A DNA stretch of 64,000 nt from JAICMB01 sp035295125 (lineage in GTDB: Bacteria; Acidobacteriota; Terriglobia; Bryobacterales; Bryobacteraceae): NCBI GenBank assembly GCA_035295125.1, contig DATGJP010000077.1, forward strand, positions 1-64,000. The letters are read 5' to 3'. The notes under the pieces are model-generated. The model had not been told where the DNA came from, did not search any database, and saw only the letters and a list, made by a program, of their open reading frames with translations. Of this stretch, positions 61,649 through 64,000 are shown piece after piece; positions within the stretch are counted from its first letter, which is position 1; each line of letters opens with the position of its first letter. The position numbers were made by a program, and so were the translations under genes.

Positions 61649-61677
61649 AGTATATAGACATCTTAGCTTCTTGTAAA
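61649..61677 (-). promoter_or_regulatory. Sigma70-type promoter of padR-ADOP-ADOP operon
   Basis: On the minus strand TTTACA (61677-61672) and TATACT (61654-61649) are spaced by exactly 17 bp, with a 13-base leader to the padR ATG. On the plus strand TCTTAG occurs at 61645 and 61661, a 16-bp direct repeat across the -10 region that could be a regulator site. Confidence 0.65.
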
Positions 61678-61770
61678 GAGGAGATTGGGGGGCTAGCGGA
61701 CGCATGCCAGGCGACTTCGCCTGCTTCGCTATCAACATGTCTGCAACCAACGGAAACCTCGGGTTGAAAA

Positions 61771-61847
61771 AGGTGGGACAAACGGTTTCGCCTGTCCTTT
61801 CTCGGTGAGTCCAAAGGCAGTCTGAATGCCTGCTGAACCCTTCCACA
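61771..61847 (-). repeat. Dispersed intergenic repeat, family A (full copy, reverse)
   Basis: On the minus strand: TGGAAGGGTTCA, then GCAGGCATTCAGACTGCC, CTTTGGACTCACCGAGAAA, GGACAGGCGAAACCGTTTGTC and CCACCTT. It matches the 37794 copy nearly end to end. It lies in the gap between the padR operon and the TPR gene. Confidence 0.8.
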
Positions 61848-61909
61848 TGCTCTCTCCGAATGCTAAGAAACAAAGGCTCGTAATTGCGTGCGCCGGAGGC
61901 CGCTAAAAT

Positions 61910-64000
61910 ATGGTGGTGCCCAGCAGTCGCGCACTTGGCTTGTGGTTCGCGGCGGTGCAATTTGGGGCGTTCAGCTCCGCGCAGACTCTCACACTAAATG
62001 ACGCCCTGGAGCGAACGCTCGCTTTCGGTCAAACGGACGAGCTTCAGATTGCGGCACATACAAACGAGTATCTGCGTGTCTCAATTGAAGGCCACGGGAT
62101 GCTTGTGCACGTCGCGGTAAAGGATCCTCACAACCGCGTAATCGCTGAGCGTACCCGAACCGGAGGACTTCGCGACGCGATGACATGGGCTGCCGTTGCC
62201 GATGCGGCCGGATCTTACAGTGTGGAGATCGTCTCGCGAGAGACAGCAGGCGCTCCAAGGGCCTATTCGATTACCCTCACCGATCAGCGCCAGGCAGAAG
62301 ACATTGACAGGCTCGCCGCCCAGGCCGACTCTGCTTTAGCCGAGGGTGAGGAGAAGCAACAAGCCGGAGAAGGCCGTAAAGCGATCGACAGCTTTGAGCG
62401 GTCGATTCACATGGCGCAGGATGCCCGCGACGCTGCTCTGGAGGCTGAAGCCTGTTATCAACTGGCGCAAGCTCAATTCTCCGCGGGGAACCTCTTGGAG
62501 GCGACCTCGCGATTCGAACAAGCGAAGGCAAGCTGCCATAACCGGCACGATGCCGGCAACGAGTCCCGCGCGCTTCGCGGACTGGGCAAACTTTACGGCG
62601 ATACCCAACAGGCACCGAAAGCAATCGACTGCCTGGAGCGTGCGCGTTCGCTCGCGGAATCGACGGGGGACCTGGCGGGGGAAGCCGAGGCACTCCGGGA
62701 ACTCGGCTCAGTGGCAGGTTCCCGCACCGATTTTCCGAAAGCCGGCGAATTCTTCGATCGTGGTCTTGCGCTGGCCCGCCGCGCGGGCGACCGCCGTACA
62801 GAGGCAGATCTCCTTAACATGCTCGGGGTGCTCGATCAAGCCATCGGCAAGGAAGCCGAAACGCTCTCGAATTTTCAGGCAGGGCTGACGATTCGGCGCG
62901 TAATCGGCGACCGCGCCGGGGTAGCGCAGAGCACGAACAATTTGGGCGCCTATCACCGTAACCTCGGAGAGGCCCGCACGGCTATCGGATATTACGAAGA
63001 GTCTTTGAAGATGCGCAAACAACTGGCGAACCCGGTTGGGATCGGCAACGCGCTGGAGAATCTTGCGGTCGCGAACGGAGATCTGGGCAATTTTGAGAAA
63101 GCTTTGGATCTGTCACTCCAAGCCGCCGAACTGTTCCGTTCGAGTCAGGCGCATCGGGGCGAGATGTTTGCTCTCACGAATCTCGGCGACACGTGCAGCC
63201 GCATGGGTGAGCAGGAAAAGGCTCTTGACTTTTACACGCGCGCGCTCGAAATAGCCAGAACGACCGGGGATCGGCGCGGTGAGGCCCTTGCGCTGTTCGG
63301 CGCAGGATCAATCCATGCCTCGCGCAGGCATTTCGAGCTGGCCTCCAGTGCCTTTTCTGAATCGCTTCGCATCAGCAGGGAAGCCAGCCTTCAGCACGAG
63401 ATGACGCTCGCACTTCTCGCATTGGCGGACGTGGCAAATCAGCAGCGCGATACGACGGCGGCGATCGCCAGTGCTCGCGAAGCGCTGGAACTGTGTCGTG
63501 CCCATGAATACCGCAGGGAGGAAGCGCGCGCTCGCTCGCTCCTCGGCAGCGCGCTGTTGGATACAGACCCGAAGCAGGGGAACGAAATGCTGCGCCAGGC
63601 ACTTGCCATTCAACAGGAAATCGCCGATCCCGACCAGGAGGCGCTCACTCGCAGCCGACTCGCGGAGTGCGCGGAACGTTCCGGCGACTTAGTTGCAGCA
63701 CGCGATCAGTCATTGAAGGCGCTTAAGCTTCTCGAATCCGTGCGGCGGAACGCGCCGCCGGAGGGACCGCGGATTTCATTCCAGGCTTACAAGCGGCCCT
63801 TTTACCAGCAAGCGGTCGATATTTTCATGGCTCTCGATCGTCAGCAGCCCCATGCCGAATTCGATGTTCAAGCCTTTGAGGTCAGTGAGAGATTCCGGGC
63901 GCGAGCGCTATTAGATCAGCTTGCCGAAAGCAAGGACCTGTACAGCCACGAAGCCGATCCGGAGTTGGCGGGGGAGGCATCGCGGACCTTGGAGTTGTTG
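61910..64000 (+). CDS. Secreted TPR protein, probably TPR-CHAT (3' partial)
   Basis: The open frame runs from the ATG (GGAGG ten bases upstream) to the end of the window without a stop: 697 codons. A signal peptide (~1-24, ending SSAQ) is followed by a pre-peptidase-like beta domain (~25-125). Many TPR repeats follow (~135-600), of the tetratrico kind with GD-RRGEA and LGD/LGE blocks (e.g. NNLGAYHRNLGEARTAIGYYEESLKM). The last stretch, FEVSERFRARALLDQLAESKDL, is typical of the run-up to a CHAT (caspase-like) domain, which would lie beyond the edge. A scaffold or cysteine-peptidase role is inferred only. Confidence 0.8.
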   Translation, partial: MVVPSSRALGLWFAAVQFGAFSSAQTLTLNDALERTLAFGQTDELQIAAHTNEYLRVSIEGHGMLVHVAVKDPHNRVIAERTRTGGLRDAMTWAAVADAAGSYSVEIVSRETAGAPRAYSITLTDQRQAEDIDRLAAQADSALAEGEEKQQAGEGRKAIDSFERSIHMAQDARDAALEAEACYQLAQAQFSAGNLLEATSRFEQAKASCHNRHDAGNESRALRGLGKLYGDTQQAPKAIDCLERARSLAESTGDLAGEAEALRELGSVAGSRTDFPKAGEFFDRGLALARRAGDRRTEADLLNMLGVLDQAIGKEAETLSNFQAGLTIRRVIGDRAGVAQSTNNLGAYHRNLGEARTAIGYYEESLKMRKQLANPVGIGNALENLAVANGDLGNFEKALDLSLQAAELFRSSQAHRGEMFALTNLGDTCSRMGEQEKALDFYTRALEIARTTGDRRGEALALFGAGSIHASRRHFELASSAFSESLRISREASLQHEMTLALLALADVANQQRDTTAAIASAREALELCRAHEYRREEARARSLLGSALLDTDPKQGNEMLRQALAIQQEIADPDQEALTRSRLAECAERSGDLVAARDQSLKALKLLESVRRNAPPEGPRISFQAYKRPFYQQAVDIFMALDRQQPHAEFDVQAFEVSERFRARALLDQLAESKDLYSHEADPELAGEASRTLELL

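Noticed and set aside
61256..61960. 234-residue minus-strand frame over padR and the following gap
   Set aside because: Different frame from the PadR product and runs through a repeat element; low-complexity Arg/Pro/His-rich product.

Overview
The window is GC-rich, densely coded chromosomal DNA from an acidobacterium, most likely of the Solibacteres/Bryobacterales (Candidatus Solibacter-like) lineage. Three family-level markers support this. A secreted phosphoesterase carries the Solibacter-type C-terminal domain (TIGR03437 type). There are three very large MacB/FtsX-like permeases of the 'acidobacterial duplicated orphan permease' (ADOP) type. Two small PadR regulators precede them, as is typical of Acidobacteria. 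I saw no tRNA or rRNA gene, CRISPR array, transposase, integrase or phage module. No gene-free stretch exceeds 300 bp.

Layout. 1-12.6 kb: a 5'-truncated GMC/gluconate-dehydrogenase-type oxidoreductase, a large secreted DUF4214 protein, a LolA-like/TlpA thioredoxin fusion, a serine-biosynthesis pair (class V aminotransferase and serA), a Na+/H+ antiporter, a CPHC thioredoxin-like protein and a zincin-type peptidase. 12.7-20 kb: metY coupled to a CoA-binding protein, a GT87 membrane glycosyltransferase, a cytochrome c-PQQ dehydrogenase and the phosphoesterase. 20-23 kb: padR-ADOP. 23-30.6 kb: a multidomain aspartyl protease divergent from a tightly coupled five-gene operon (MBOAT, SGNH, SGNH, acyl carrier protein, KASIII-like). 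30.8-37.8 kb: a MltD-type lytic transglycosylase, a divergent Cys-rich protein/XRE regulator pair, GT4, glyA, and a FhuF-like Cys-cluster protein next to bacterioferritin. 38-46 kb: a nine-gene minus-strand run tgt-yajC-secD-secF-tonB-exbB-exbD-exbD-TPR lipoprotein. 46-56 kb: an alpha/beta hydrolase, a YqgE homologue, an AsmA-like protein, a cytochrome c/copper monooxygenase-like protein, GT2, a sigma-54 response regulator and a GH42 beta-galactosidase. 56-64 kb: padR-ADOP-ADOP on the minus strand, then a TPR protein (probably CHAT) that runs off the end.

The most interesting system is the operon at 25374-30646. Its parts match those of the Dlt teichoic-acid D-alanylation machine: a membrane O-acyltransferase (DltB-like), SGNH proteins (DltD-like, here two) and a small carrier protein with a DltC-like serine motif. 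The adenylating ligase DltA is absent. In its place is a KASIII-fold protein whose catalytic Cys is replaced by Ser (Ser113), with the His and Asn of the triad kept. KASIII homologues with this substitution (such as DpsC) handle acyl-CoA starter units as acyltransferases. I infer a pathway in which acyl-CoA is loaded onto the carrier protein, passed across the membrane by the MBOAT protein and placed on an extracytoplasmic glycan or envelope polymer by the SGNH proteins. I do not know of a described system with this composition.

Other points of note: a perfect 18-bp palindrome over the start codon of one padR gene, just behind a near-consensus sigma70 promoter; a dispersed intergenic repeat of about 78 bp built from two GC-rich palindromes (three near-full and several partial copies, both orientations); and a small CC-x9-C-x2-C protein beside bacterioferritin.
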